The notes beneath the pieces were generated by a model. It saw nothing but the letters and a program-made list of their open reading frames with translations. It had not been told where the DNA came from and made no database searches. A stretch of 64,000 bases of DNA from Nelumbo lutea. Taxonomy: Eukaryota > Streptophyta > Magnoliopsida > Proteales > Nelumbonaceae. Positions 9,368 through 19,674 of this stretch are shown piece by piece. Position 1 is the first letter of the stretch; each line of letters begins with the position of its first letter. The stretch is taken from the NCBI GenBank assembly GCA_022828595.1, contig JAKGHH010000008.1:22932378-22996377 (forward strand), in the 5' to 3' direction. A program made the position numbers and the translations under genes.

Positions 9368-10323
9368 CTATAGGTAGTATCGTCTCAAGTTAATGACGTT
9401 CCAAGCTCGGGGTACTTGTTTGCCCTCTAAAATTTCGAGCTCGTATGCCCCCCCAAGCGCTCTCTTTACTCGGTAGGGCCCTTCCCAATTCGGTCCAAGT
9501 TTGCCCATGTCGGGCTCGGGTGCCATGATCTTACGGAGAACCAGGTCGCCGACGTAGAAGTTTCGGTTTTTTACTCTGGCGTTGTAGTACCGAGCTACCT
9601 TTTGCTGGTAAGCTGCAGTCCGGATGTACGCGAGGTCTCTTACCTTGTCCAGTAGGTTGAGGTTGGTACGTAACTCATCTCCGTTTGTTTGATCGTCGTA
9701 TTTTTCTAATCGCAGTGTAGGTATTTCGATCTCCGCTGGGATTACCGCTTCAGTGCCGTAGGTGAGGTTAAAGGGGGTTTCTCTTGTGGCGGTTTTTTTC
9801 GTGGTTCGGTGAGCCCATAGAACACTTGGTAGCTCATCTGCCCACAACCCTTTAGCTGCTCTGAGCCGATGTGAAGTTTTACCGGATTCCCATATCTTGG
9901 CACCATTCTTGAAACTTGATATCCTCGAACTACTTTCCATTGTCGGAGATCAGTACCCGCGATAACCCGGAGCAACATACTATGTTCTTCCAAAAGAAGT
10001 TTTGTACGTTTCAGGCTATAACTGTTGCTAGAGGTTCAGCTTCTATCCACTTTGTGAAGTAATCTACCGCAACCACTATGAACTTCCTCCCACCTGTTGC
10101 TGGCGGGAATGGCCCTAGGAGGTCGATGCCCCATTGCGCAAAGGGCCATGGATTGGTGAGGTACTTGAGGTCGGCAGCAGGCTGATGGTGGATATTGGCA
10201 TACTTCTAACACTTGTCGCATTTTCTGACGAGCTCGACGGCCTCTACCATCATCGTTGGCCAGTAGTACCCTTATCGAAGTGCCCTTTGGGCGAGGGCTC
10301 TGCCTCCCAAGTGTTCGCCGCAT
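9368..10323 (-). pseudogene. Tat integrase region (frameshifted)
   Basis: The C-terminal 190 codons (9940-9368) are open and carry 'WADELPSVLWAHRTT', 'RETPFNLTYGTEAVIPAEI' and the end module 'LGPNWEGPYRV...' to 'VINLRRYYL', typical of Tat/gypsy integrases. Upstream, 10323-9941 is broken into shifted frames, where fragments of the zinc-binding and catalytic core can be glimpsed only piecemeal. The complete D,D,E triad is not visible in one frame. It would insert cDNA into chromosomes if intact, but it is dead here. Confidence 0.8.
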
Positions 10324-11048
10324 AGACCTTCATGAGTGTTGCAGAGTACGAGCTCGGCTTCGGCAGGTCGCAAGTAACACAGGTAGGGGAGCGTGTAGGA
10401 CCGTCGATACAGCCATTCGTCTATTATGACATATTTGGCTGCCTTACGCTGCACCCTCCTGGCTGCATTGCGGTCCGCATGGAGGGTTCCATCCAGCAAG
10501 AAGCTCGCAAGTGGGTCGATCCAGCTCGGCTCTACTTCAAGGACGGGAGCGACCTCCTCTGCCCCACTGAGAATGCTAGGATGAGGTAAGTCTATGTACA
10601 CGGTTCTCATGGTGTTGTGACTCGTGCTGGCTAACCGGGACAGGGCGTCGGCCTCAGTGTTCTCTAACCTCGGAATTTGCCTGATGAAGTGTGACTGGAA
10701 ATTGAGCAGAGCCTCCTTTACTTTTGCCAAGTATGTGATCATAGTGAGCTCGCGTGCTTCGTATTCGCCCGTAACCTGGTTGACCACAAGCTGGGAATTG
10801 CTACAGATAACTATGTGTTTTGCTCTTACCTTTTGTGCTAGGTTCAGCCCGGCTATCATTGCCTCGTACTCTGCCACGTTGTTGGATGTCGCGAACTCAA
10901 AGCATAGTGTGTATTCCAATTTCGTGCCACCTGGGCTGCATAGCACTATTTCAGCCCCGCTGCCCTGCTGGTTCGAGGAGCCATCTACGTGAAGGATCCA
11001 GGGCTCCTCATCCCAGTTCGCGTTTAGCCTAACTAGGAGAGATGCCAC
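10272..11048 (-). pseudogene. Archaeal-type second RNase H of the Tat element
   Basis: 258 open codons. The RNase H fold is recognisable from 'WILHVDGSSNQQGSGAEIVL' (first Asp), 'NNVAEYEAMIAGLNLA' (Glu), 'VICSNSQLVVNQV' and 'LENTEADALSRLAS' (last Asp). The third motif normally reads SDSQLVV; here the catalytic Asp is Asn. The downstream linker reaches the 'THEGLCGEHLGGRALA' start of the integrase zinc-binding region. A second RNase H after the RT-linked one is diagnostic of Tat elements. Open frame but probably inactive. Confidence 0.85.
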
Positions 11049-11179
11049 ACTGGCTGCTACTTCATGGGGTTCAGACTCTATTGGCTTGGGAACTTCGGTC
11101 TCACTCGAACTGGGGATCTCAGGCTCAACCGGCGTAGGGACTTCGAGGCTGAACGTGCACTCGGTGATAAAATCTACAA

Positions 11180-11669
11180 AGGCTTGGGCCTTAATAGCAG
11201 TTTATGGCTTATACTAAAGGCCGTACTCGCTAAGCTCAATGGCCCACTTCGTCAGCCGACCGGAAACCTCGGGCTTGAGTAAGACTTGCCTCAGAGGTTT
11301 GTCAGTCAAGACGATGACAATGTGAGCCTGGAAATACGGGCGGAGTTTCTGAACTGCAATTACTAGTGCGTATGCTAGCTTTTCTATCTGCGAGTATCTC
11401 GTCTCTGGTCCCTACAGAATTTTACTAACATAATAGATGGGTCGTTGGACCCGATCTACTTCTTTTCTTAGTACCGAACTGACCACCTCGTTGCTTGCCG
11501 AGAGGTACAGTTCTAAGACCTCGCCCTCCTTGGGCCTGGTTAAGATCGGCAGACTAATGAGGTTGTTTTTTAGCTCGTCGAACGCGAGCTGGAAGTCTCG
11601 GGTCCATTCGAACCCTTTGCCTTTGATTGCTTTAAAGAAAGGTAGACAGCGGTCTGCTGATTTGGACAT
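11180..11669 (-). pseudogene. RT connection and gypsy-type RNase H (interrupted)
   Basis: 11669-11412 encodes the connection region ('FFKAIKGKGFEWTRDFQLAF') and the start of RNase H ('LELYLSASNEVVSSVL', 'RPIYYVSKIL'). A TAG follows at 11411. The same reading continues beyond it with 'LAYALVIAVQKLRPYFQAH', 'LTDKPLRQVL' and 'GRLTKWAIELSEYGL', then a further stop. The usual first Asp of this domain is Ser in 'LSASNE'. Confidence 0.75.
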
Positions 11670-11723
11670 GAAGCGGCTCAGAGCAGCTATGCGACCGTTT
11701 AGCCTCTAAACCTCTTTTACTTT

Positions 11724-12515
11724 TCAGAGTGGTCTCATATCTAGGATGGCCTTTATCTTGTCCGGGTTGGCCTCAATACCGCGCCGGTTGACAATGTACC
11801 CTGGGAACTTACCCGAGGTGACATCGAAGACACACTTGTTTGGGTTCAGTTTCATGCTAAATTGATGCAGAATTTGGAAGACATAATCTAATTCTGGTAC
11901 TAATTCCTGTGAAAACTCTGTCTTGACGACCATGTCGTTTACATAACATTCTATTTTCGTGCCAATTAAGGGCTGAAACAACTTATTCACAAGTCTTTGG
12001 AAGGTCGCCCCAGTGTTCTTCAGTCCGAAGGGCATAACCTTGTAGCAGTACAGGCCGAACTCGGTTATGAAGCTAGTTTTTTCCTCATCGGACTGGTTCA
12101 TCCTGTTTTGGTTGTGGCCCGAGTAGGCGTCCAAGAAGCTTAGCAACTCATGTCCCGAGGTCGCATCCACTAGGCGGTCAATTCTAGGGAGGGGGAAGCA
12201 GTCTTTCGAGAAAGCTCGGTTCAGGCCGGTGTAGTCGACGCACATGCGCCACTTGCCGTTTGCTTTTTTCACCAACACTGGGTTGGCTACCCAGCTCGGG
12301 TAATGAACTTCCCTTATGAAGTCTGCTGCGATGAGCATTTCGACCTCTTCGTCGACTGCCCTCCAGCGCTCCGGGGCTAAGTTGTGTTTCTTCTGTCTAA
12401 TGGGTCTGACTACAGGGTCAGTATTAAGTTTGTGAGTTATAAGGCTAGGGTCAATACCGGGCATATCGGCCGCGGGCCATGCAAAAATGTCTAAATTTTG
12501 AAGTAAGAAATTCAC
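11724..12515 (-). pseudogene. Tat reverse transcriptase with altered YVDD box
   Basis: 263 open codons covering the RT palm and fingers: 'PVLVKKANGKWRMCVDYTGL', 'CFPLPRIDRLVDATSGHELL', 'SFLDAYSGHNQ', 'YKVMPFGLKNTGATFQRLVN' and 'IECYVNDMVVK'. The catalytic box is YVND instead of YVDD, a single G-to-A change on the coding strand, so polymerase activity should be lost. A one-residue change at this position in an otherwise open frame suggests cytosine deamination after insertion. Frame continuity to the protease and connection parts is broken at both ends. Confidence 0.88.
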
Positions 12516-12563
12516 CAGTTCGGTTCGTAGAGGTTCCTTGACGGAAGCACCGATCTGTAGCGT

Positions 12564-13100
12564 TCAAGCCGGGTCCATAGCTGAAGTTGGGATTGCGACT
12601 GTTTCCTCTATGAACGAAGCTCGTTCTTCACCCTGCTCCGTAGGCCACTCCAGTTCGAGGTCGTCGGCCGCCTTGGTTTTTCCCTTCAGGACAGCAATAT
12701 AACACTTGTGGGACTCAAGTTGGTCGCCCCGCGCTACCCCCACACCGAAGTCTGTAGGGAACTTCATTGCCAAATAGTAGGGGGAGACCACTGCCCGTAG
12801 GACATGCTTAATTGGCCGCCCTATTATGGCATTGTATGGGGAGGGGGTCGCGACCACCAGGAAATCGTGGTTGAGTCTGACCGCACAAGGCCACGTGCCG
12901 ACTTCCATAGGTACTATTATTTTCTCGAGGGGCCTGACTTCCTCTCCGTTGAAGCCCACCAAAGGAGTGTTTGCGGGCTTCAACTTGCTTCTCTGCAATT
13001 GAAGCTGGTCAAATGCCGACTTGAAGAGGATGTCTGCCGAGCTACCTGAATCCACAAGTACGCACCTGACTTCGAAGTCGCTGATCCTTAGTTTTATGAT
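12564..13100 (-). pseudogene. Tat aspartic protease region
   Basis: 163 open codons begin just at the active-site loop 'MDSGSSADILFKSAFDQLQL' (DSGS triad) and continue with 'TPLVGFNGEEVRPLEKI' and 'PYNAIIGRP', the flap and C-terminal strands of retroviral-type protease. Residues just upstream continue in the same frame past the track start. The C-terminal linker is acidic and leads towards the RT. Confidence 0.8.
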
Positions 13101-13384
13101 GAGTGCGTCATTGTAGGGGTAATGGACACCTCGCGCATTGTCTTCCGTGAAGAAGATCGGTTCTTCCGTCTTCGGCCTCTTTGGAGGGTTCTGTTCTTCT
13201 CGAGCCGCTTCGCGAACTGACGTCTAGGCCGTTGCCAAAGTACAACCTGCTACCACCGAACCTCCCACTATCACGTGGATGGTTCCCCGAACTGGCCTCT
13301 TTTCCGGAGGCTGTCTTTGCGATGGTTCGGCTGGCTGCTGCTAGATTCGGGGGCATCTCTTACATGCTCCCCTTACTGACCTGT

Positions 13385-13409
13385 CTTATTATTATTATTA
13401 ACATTATTA

Positions 13410-13478
<69 letters not shown>
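13385..13478. repeat. (ATT)n microsatellite inside gag-pro spacer
   Basis: About 90 bp of near-perfect ATT repeats, with 'taacattattatttt' imperfections at the left edge. It separates the gag zinc-knuckle region from the protease region of the Tat element. Confidence 0.95.
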
Positions 13479-13484
13479 GCTATA

Positions 13485-15196
13485 CAAAATTTCTCAAGTA
13501 CCCGCGACGGATAAGTCCCTCTATCTCATCCCGGAGATTATTACACTGTTTGGACTATGACCGTGATCTCTATGGAAACTACAATACAAGTTTTTATTTC
13601 TCCCGTTTGAGTTCCCTTTTAGGCTAGGTGGCCATTTTACGTATGAGGCATCTTTGATCGTCATCAAGATCTCGGTCTGCCTCGTGTTTAAGGGTGTGTA
13701 GTCCGTCCAAGCTACTAAGGGAGCTTGGAACGGCTGGCTCGGCTTCGTCTCCCGGGTCGGGTTTTTTCTGTCAACTGGGTTGGAGGGCTCGCCTTCCCTC
13801 TTCCTTTTCTCGATCCCTCTTTCGGTCATTTGGTTGATCTCTTCCTCTATTCTCATGAACTTATCCACGAGTTTGAGGAATTCGGCTACGGTCGCAGGTT
13901 GTTAGCTACCATGTGCCATTTGAACTTCTTGTGTGTTACTCCTCTCTTGGCCGCTGCGAGCTGCACCACGGGGTCTAGTCGCGGTATCTGCAAGCACGCG
14001 TCATTGAACCGCTTTTGATGTAGCCCCGGATGGACTCTCCTTCCCTCTGGACTACTCTGAAGATGCTTTCCTCGGTTCTAGGGCACCACTTGCTGGTAAC
14101 GAAGTGTGCGGTGAAGACCTGCACGAACTGGGTCCAGCTTCTTATTGAACCGGGGACCAGGTTCCTGTACCAAGTGCGGGCCACCCCTTGGAGGTGGTGG
14201 TGAAGGCCAAGCACATGCACGATTCACTGGCCCTGGCTAGGTGCATTTGGGACTGGAAGGCATCGACGTGGTCGTTGGGGTCGAAGGACCCATCATACTT
14301 GTCCAAAGGGGGGAGCTTGAAGTCTGTGGCATGGGGACTGCAAGGAGTTCTGATGAGATGGGGAAGGAACTAAGAGAATAGGAGCTGCTTTTACCTCGTC
14401 CAAGCTTGTCTCTTCTTTACCTCTGAGCTCGGGCAGGACACGGGTGGCAGTTCGGCGACTTCGCCGGCGTCTTCGTTGCTGAGTGGGCCTGGTACTGGCG
14501 CTGCTGAACTTTGTGTTGCCAAGCTCGATGGGTCCGGACTGTTGGTAGTCTGCCGCTAGGACGCTGAATCGATTCTCTGTCAGCGGGAGCTCAGACTTGG
14601 AGTGCCGAGATACTGACTTGGCGGGCGAGGTTCCTGATCCACCAGCGAGCTGCGAGGCAGGTGATTTTTCTTTCCCCTCGGCCCGGGGATGAGGCCTGGC
14701 TCTTGTGGGGGTTCTGAAGTTAGGAGGCTTCTCCTCGATGATGGCGTCCACCCTGAGGGGAGGGCTTAACCGGCTTTGGAGCAGGGTGTCGAGGTGGAAG
14801 CAATGGTTGATTCAGAGGCAGTTGGGGGAACTGATGCTGATAGTGATACTGAGAGATGTGGTGCAGTACTTGGTGTTACTGGAGCTGATGCTGCTGGAAC
14901 TATTGCATTTGGGCTTGCATTGCCCGCATGCATTGCATTAGGTCGTCAAACTGGTTCTGGCTGGTCGCCAGGGGGACAGCAGTTGGTTCAGTAAAGGTTG
15001 TTTCGACAGGGAGGGGAAAGGGGACGTTCATGGCGGGAAGGTTTACGGGTGCCACTATTCGTGGCGCGTTCAGGCTGGGGATTCCATCCACCGGAAGGGG
15101 GATGGTGAACTGTCTGATGCACACCATGGGGACTTGAAGTTGCTCCCCGGTGGTGTTCATTTCCGTGCCACGTCCGGCATTGCTAGAAGAAGCCAT
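13485..15196 (-). pseudogene. Tat gag, broken into three or more frames
   Basis: Starts MASSSNAGRG at 15196 with a Pro-rich N-terminus. A basic stretch ('RPTQQRRRRRSRRTATR') follows in a shifted frame around 14751-14293. The conserved capsid-like core is at 14220-13975 ('HHHLQGVARTWYRNLVPGSI', 'SWTQFVQVFTAHFVTSK'). The C-terminus at 13868-13521 carries 'ARIEEEIN'-like helices and a zinc-knuckle start 'YCSFHRDHGH', after which a frameshift separates off the final knuckle residue and the 'RDEIEGLIRRGYL' tail at about 13550-13485. Gag forms the virus-like particle; this copy cannot. Confidence 0.8.
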
Positions 15197-15254
15197 GAGT
15201 GTTGGGGTTTTTTGGAAAAGAGAGGTTGAGAATTTGATAGGGAGGCTTTTAGAA

Positions 15255-15283
15255 GCGTTCCCACAGACGATGCCAATTGATGG
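15255..15283 (-). other. Primer-binding-site region of the Tat element
   Basis: Immediately inside the 5' LTR the minus strand reads 'ATTGGCATCGTCTGTGGGAA', the decayed form of the 'TTGGCGCCGTCTGTGGGAA' string found next to the 5' LTR of many plant gypsy elements. It resembles a tRNA-Asp primer site, but the pairing is imperfect. Confidence 0.5.
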
Positions 15284-17349
15284 TGCACAATCCGACCGGT
15301 CCTAGCTATCAACGACCTTGCCTCTGAATGGAGCAATAGGGGCCTGAAACGGAGAAGAAGGTGAAGAATCTCCGAAGAGGAACCCGATGAGATTGCTCCG
15401 AAGTACGGTTGTCAAGCGTCAGATCCCAAGTCAGTCAGGTGCGCCGCCTTAGGATACGGACTCCTTCGGTGTCAGGTACGGTACGGTCGTTCGGCGTCCT
15501 GGAGGCGAAGTGTTGGAGTTGTGTGCGAGGTGAAGTCTTGAGTTCGGAGGGAGGTGTGGCCCGAACTGCCATGGGGCGGGCCAGTTCGGGTTGTTTCATA
15601 AGGCTCGGGGTCTAAGGGAGAGCTCGGGCTCCTTGCGGGGAGTTCGGGCTCCTTGTAGGAAGTTCAGACCGCTGGTTCTTCCTTTCGGAGCTCACGCTGA
15701 TGAACTTACAATTTATCTATAATTTTTGAGGACTTTAGCATGGATTTTTATGCCGGTTTGATTAATTTTTGCCTTAATTTAACTTAATGCTAAGAATAAG
15801 TTCAGGGATAATTAATCCAAGAAAAGGAAGGAAAAAGGCAAGAAAAGAAGGTTCAAAAAGACAAATTTCAGTCCAGCCCGGTCGTGGAAGCAAGAGAAAG
15901 CACTTCGGCCCAAGAAGAGCAAGTGAATTTCTTGAGAAAACCCAAGAAAAGAAAGCCTAGCTATGAGTAGAATTCGGCCCAGCAAGGAAGGCCCATTCTC
16001 AGCCCAAAAGAGCAGCTCAATGTATAGCTATCATGTGCTAAGAGAGAGCCTAAGTGCAGCCCAAATAGCATCCCTTAGGAGGCTTTCAAGAGAGCTCTAG
16101 AAAGTTCAAGAAATGGGTGTAATACACCCCATTCTAGAGGCTTCAAGAAGGGGCAAGAGCCCCCTTGAAAAACTATATAAGGAGGCCTCTAGGAGGGGGG
16201 AGAGGTGTTCAATTGCTTGAGAGGAAGGCTCTCCCACTCTTAGAGGTTCGGCCACCTTGAGAGAAGAGAGGAGAAGAAGGCTAGGCGCAAGGAAGAAGAA
16301 GAAGAAGAAGGGCTGAAGGAAGTTCAAGACAAGCAAGCTAGAAGAGAAGGTGAGTTCGAATTGAGGGTTTGTGATTCAAAGATCTTTTGTAATAAATCAA
16401 TTGTAGTTCATTCTCTTTTGATTCAAATTCAGTTTCTTTGTTATATTTTCTTTCTTCTTTCTCCTTGTTTCCATTCTTCCTTGATGTATTTCAGCTTGTA
16501 AAATTTCAGTTCAGCAATCTAATTCTTTTTTATTCATTCAAATGGTCATGAATTGTACTTGAAGTTTCTTGAATAAGGGTGTTATTGTAGAGTATTTCGG
16601 CCAACTAACCTTCAAAACTCAGATCTGAGATTGCAAGATCTGAATTGCTTGAAAGAGAATTCAGATCTGCAATTTTCAGATTGGCCGAATTAATCTACAG
16701 CTTGGAATTCCTAGAGTGCTTGAGAGAGACTCTAGGAATTCAGATCTACTATTCAAGAACTGAATTGAGTGCAAGGTTAGAGATAACTTGCACAATTCAG
16801 TTGGTGATCAATTCAGATTTGAATTGATGCCTTAGAAGTGTTTGAAGAAAAGCATGCATGGGGATTAGATTCTTGCTAGAGATAGAAGAACCGTCACTCA
16901 TGCATAGGATGAACATGCACTTGAGAGAGGCTGTTCATGACCTTGGGGTTTCACCAAACCAAGGCTCAATCATGATTCATTCGAATGATCCAAATTGATA
17001 GATTGCTGAATTCTGAAATTGACATTTACTGCTTACTCTTCTAACCTGAATTGAAGGCAATTGGGCCAATGATTTAGATAGATTTTAATTTAGGATTTTT
17101 TTAGCTTTCATTAAAGTTTTGATTTATTTGTTGATCAGATAAGAAGTGCTCAATTTAGTATTGGTAATTGTTTCCTAAATCCTCGTGGGAACGATACTTC
17201 ACTCACTACTTTATTACTTGAACGGCTAGTGCACTTGCTAGTGTCACAATGAGCCACACATCACACGCCTTGGGTGTGATGTTGTGCCGAGTTGCTACCT
17301 TTGCCACGTGTTGAGTGGTTACGAGGTCGGGCCAAATCTTCCTTCATTA
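15284..17349 (-). repeat. 5' LTR of the Tat element, deleted and interrupted
   Basis: Matches 5735-6581 from 'tgcacaatccg' on. It lacks about 350 bp found on the left (268 bp if the 84-bp duplication is discounted). The deletion junction falls in the 5-bp string GAAGT, present at both edges in the other LTR. It is then interrupted at 15697 by a solo LTR, resuming at 17264. The outer end reads 'ccttcatta' instead of the TCA expected for a CA terminus. Confidence 0.85.
15698..17263. mobile_element. Solo LTR (1566 bp) nested in the Tat 5' LTR
   Basis: Begins TGATGAAC and ends CACACATCA, flanked by an exact 5-bp target duplication CACGC (15693-15697 and 17264-17268) absent as a duplicate in the left LTR. 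No gag-pol or internal LTR pair is present. The right end contains 'cctcgtgggaacgatacttc' and 'gtgcacttgctagtg', a phrase typical of long LTRs of Athila/Tat-type gypsy elements, so it is the scar of LTR-LTR recombination. Insertion orientation is probably +, judged from that terminal phrase. Confidence 0.88.
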
Positions 17350-17760
17350 AGGTAAAATATGTATTTTGAAAAAAAATATCATCTTTTTAACATTTTCTAT
17401 CCTAATCATTAATGGAAGGGAGGTATTTGTTGAATTTTTCAAATTAGTATGATCTCTAGGTTGAATCAGTCTTCATGCATTAATCTCCCTTATCAGTTTC
17501 ATCTCAGTTTTATGTCAATCCTCGTGCATTAAATCCTAACCAATTTCATCTTAGGGTTAAATTACTTTTTGTACATGAGCATCCATATTAGTTTTGTCCT
17601 CCTACACTAACACCTCTTATCAGTTTTAAGTCAATCCTCGTGCATTAATGCATTGTGAATTTTGCTTTATTGTTAAGTAAGTTCACATGCATTAACCCTT
17701 TATCAGTTTTCATGCATTAACTCTTTATTAAGTCTTCCTCATTTTGGTAAGTTGGGTATG
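17350..17760. repeat. Duplicated left-flank sequence and resumed minisatellite
   Basis: 17350-17443 matches the inner part of the Pack-MULE right TIR (5047-5135). 17444-17594 matches 5586-5734, up to 'gagcatccatattag'. The 48-bp minisatellite then carries on to about 17740. Relative to the left flank, about 450 bp (5136-5585) is missing between the first two parts. Confidence 0.75.
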
Positions 17761-18063
17761 ATTGATATCATTGCTTAGATTGAGGGTAAATGCTGAAAAA
17801 CTATGATAATGAACAACTATTGAAGGTTATTTTGACTTTTTAGAGATTTGGTTAATTGTTTGTTTCATTTTTTATTCGATGCTTATAAGCATTGAGATTA
17901 GGAGGCTTACTTCATGGTTGAGGATTACCTGGGCTACTTATCATATGTTTAAAATTTGGAGTGATGGCACTTTCGAATTTAAAATTAAAAAATATATATA
18001 GCTTGAATTATGGTGACTTCAAATCCTAGGAAATTAAAGGCAATCTAAGCAATTTGTGTTAAT
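17761..18063. other. AT-rich intergenic, nothing seen
   Basis: No open frame, repeat boundary or RNA gene could be supported. Confidence 0.5.
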
Positions 18064-18252
18064 TTTGGTTGTTGGGGGCCAACAGCCTATGCTGTTGAGA
18101 GTGCTTTCAGGTTGGACATGTTCATTGATTCGCGCCCATGTCTATGTTTATGATTAAAAAGGGAGCAATTGCTATTTTACCCCACTCTATGGTGCTGTGG
18201 CATTCCCAAAAATGTTCTCAACGACAGAGGCTATTGGCCCCCAACAGCCAAA
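18064..18252. mobile_element. Small TIR element (MITE)
   Basis: About 189 bp with inverted ends of about 45 bp: left 'tgttgggggccaacagcc' and right 'ggctattggcccccaaca'. No target duplication is clear. It has no coding capacity. Confidence 0.6.
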
Positions 18253-18546
18253 GTTTTTCCAGTTGTGGGAGGGGGAGGGAAGGTGTTAGCTACCATTTTC
18301 CTTTGTTAATGCAGATGCCATATCCTCAAGTTCTAATCAAGTAAAAGAAGGGGAAGACATACAGAAACACATGAGTAAGGGGAAAAAACTCAAAGAGCTA
18401 GGCTGGAAATCTATTCCCAAAGAGGGAACCGAACATGAGGAGAGTAGAAATTCTCTTAAATATTTTCATATCTTGATTCCCCTTTAAGAGGAATGGGTCT
18501 TTATAGGAGTGAAGAGAGTTTGGGCATTCACTAGGGATGATATTTA

Positions 18547-18926
18547 TAGGGTTGTCAATGGGTCGAGCTGACCCAACGGACCCGAACTGATTGAGCCAAT
18601 TTTATTCCAGGTCTTAATATAGGACCCCGATTACTATCAATTCATAACTGTATGTATGTATGTATGTATGTATGTATGATATATTAAATAAATTATATAT
18701 ATACTATACATATAATATAGAATATTTAATATATATTAAACATAAATATTTATTTTTTATTTATTATAACCGGGTCTATCAGGTAAGACCCGATTGTCCC
18801 GGGAACTGACTAGTTTGGTTCCGGGTCCAAAAATTGCACCCTATCAAGTTTGGTTCTCAACATTTCATGTTGGGTCAGTTTCGGTTCCAACTGGTTCGAC
18901 CCAGACCCAACCCGTTGATAGCCCTA
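18547..18926. mobile_element. hAT-type MITE with exact 8-bp target duplication
   Basis: 380 bp starting TAGGGTTGTCAATGGGTC and ending AACCCGTTGATAGCCCTA. It is flanked by GATATTTA at 18539-18546 and 18927-18934. A (TATG)n microsatellite lies at about 18652-18680 within it. The 8-bp duplication and the TAGGG..CCCTA ends place it with hAT. Confidence 0.88.
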
Positions 18927-18934
18927 GATATTTA

Positions 18935-19674
18935 TGACCTGGCCTAGCCCAACTTACATGCACAAGACTCACACACAATGTGGGTTGGGCCCAGGCCAAA
19001 CAAACCTTAATCTCGAATGGCCATACTTAACCTAAAAATTCTAACCAACCAAGGGGTGACTTGTTCACTCTGGCATTGACATGGAATCAATTCCTGCAAC
19101 CACTGATTTGGAGAAAGGGGGTTATTAGTGGTGTGTAGCATCAAATACCAAAAAAGGCTTGAAAATTCTATAATAATACAATATTTTGTAGGTATTATAT
19201 TATTTGACATAATATCTTAAGGTATGTTTATATTATGGTATAATATATTAATAAAAATAAATTTTAAATATGTTGTATGATTATTATCATAACAAAATTA
19301 AATTAATATTTCAGTTTTTAAAAACTATTATCTTATTAATTTATACGAGCTAGCTTAGCTTGGGCTCAAACATATATTATCAGGCTTGGGTTACAGTCTG
19401 AACTGGGCCCGAGCAATTCTAAAGGCCATTAATACACCATAAAAACCCAGCCCAATTGGGTCCCTAATCATCCCTAGCACTCACCCAATCACCCACTTGC
19501 TTTATCCAATACTCATTCCTCATATCAAAGATTGAAATATTCCTCTATGGGATTCCCATCGAGGAAATGACTCCATGGATATTCTTACTCGAAGAGAAAT
19601 AACTAAGCTCAGTGACAAATGAAAAAGAAAACATGCAGGTTAAAACCGAATACAGTTAAGGTGGACAATTCTTA
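18935..19674. other. AT-rich intergenic, no gene
   Basis: Contains 'agcccaa' and 'gggcc' phrases suggestive of further decayed MITE ends (about 18940-19460) but no pair could be joined. Confidence 0.4.

Larger units (their letters stand above)
5735..17349 (-). mobile_element. Decayed Ty3/gypsy (Tat lineage) LTR retrotransposon
   Basis: Element of about 11.6 kb (10 kb without the nested insertion), read on the minus strand: 5' LTR (right), gag, protease, reverse transcriptase, RNase H, a second archaeal-type RNase H, integrase, antisense gene, polypurine tract, 3' LTR (left). The second RNase H after the RT-RNase H block, together with an antisense extra ORF between integrase and 3' LTR, are hallmarks of the Tat lineage. 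Frameshifts, stops and active-site substitutions in every domain make it non-autonomous. No 5-bp target duplication is present; instead the flanks are partly duplicated (see 17350-17760). The LTRs differ by point changes, an 84-bp duplication on the left, a ~350-bp deletion and a nested solo LTR on the right. Confidence 0.9.

Noticed and set aside
13385..13478. CRISPR-like or satellite array
   Set aside because: Simple trinucleotide repeat in a plant retrotransposon, without spacers.
13181..13627. 148-codon + strand frame with a long Leu run
   Set aside because: The Leu run is the (ATT)n microsatellite read as codons; the flanks are antisense to Tat gag and protease.
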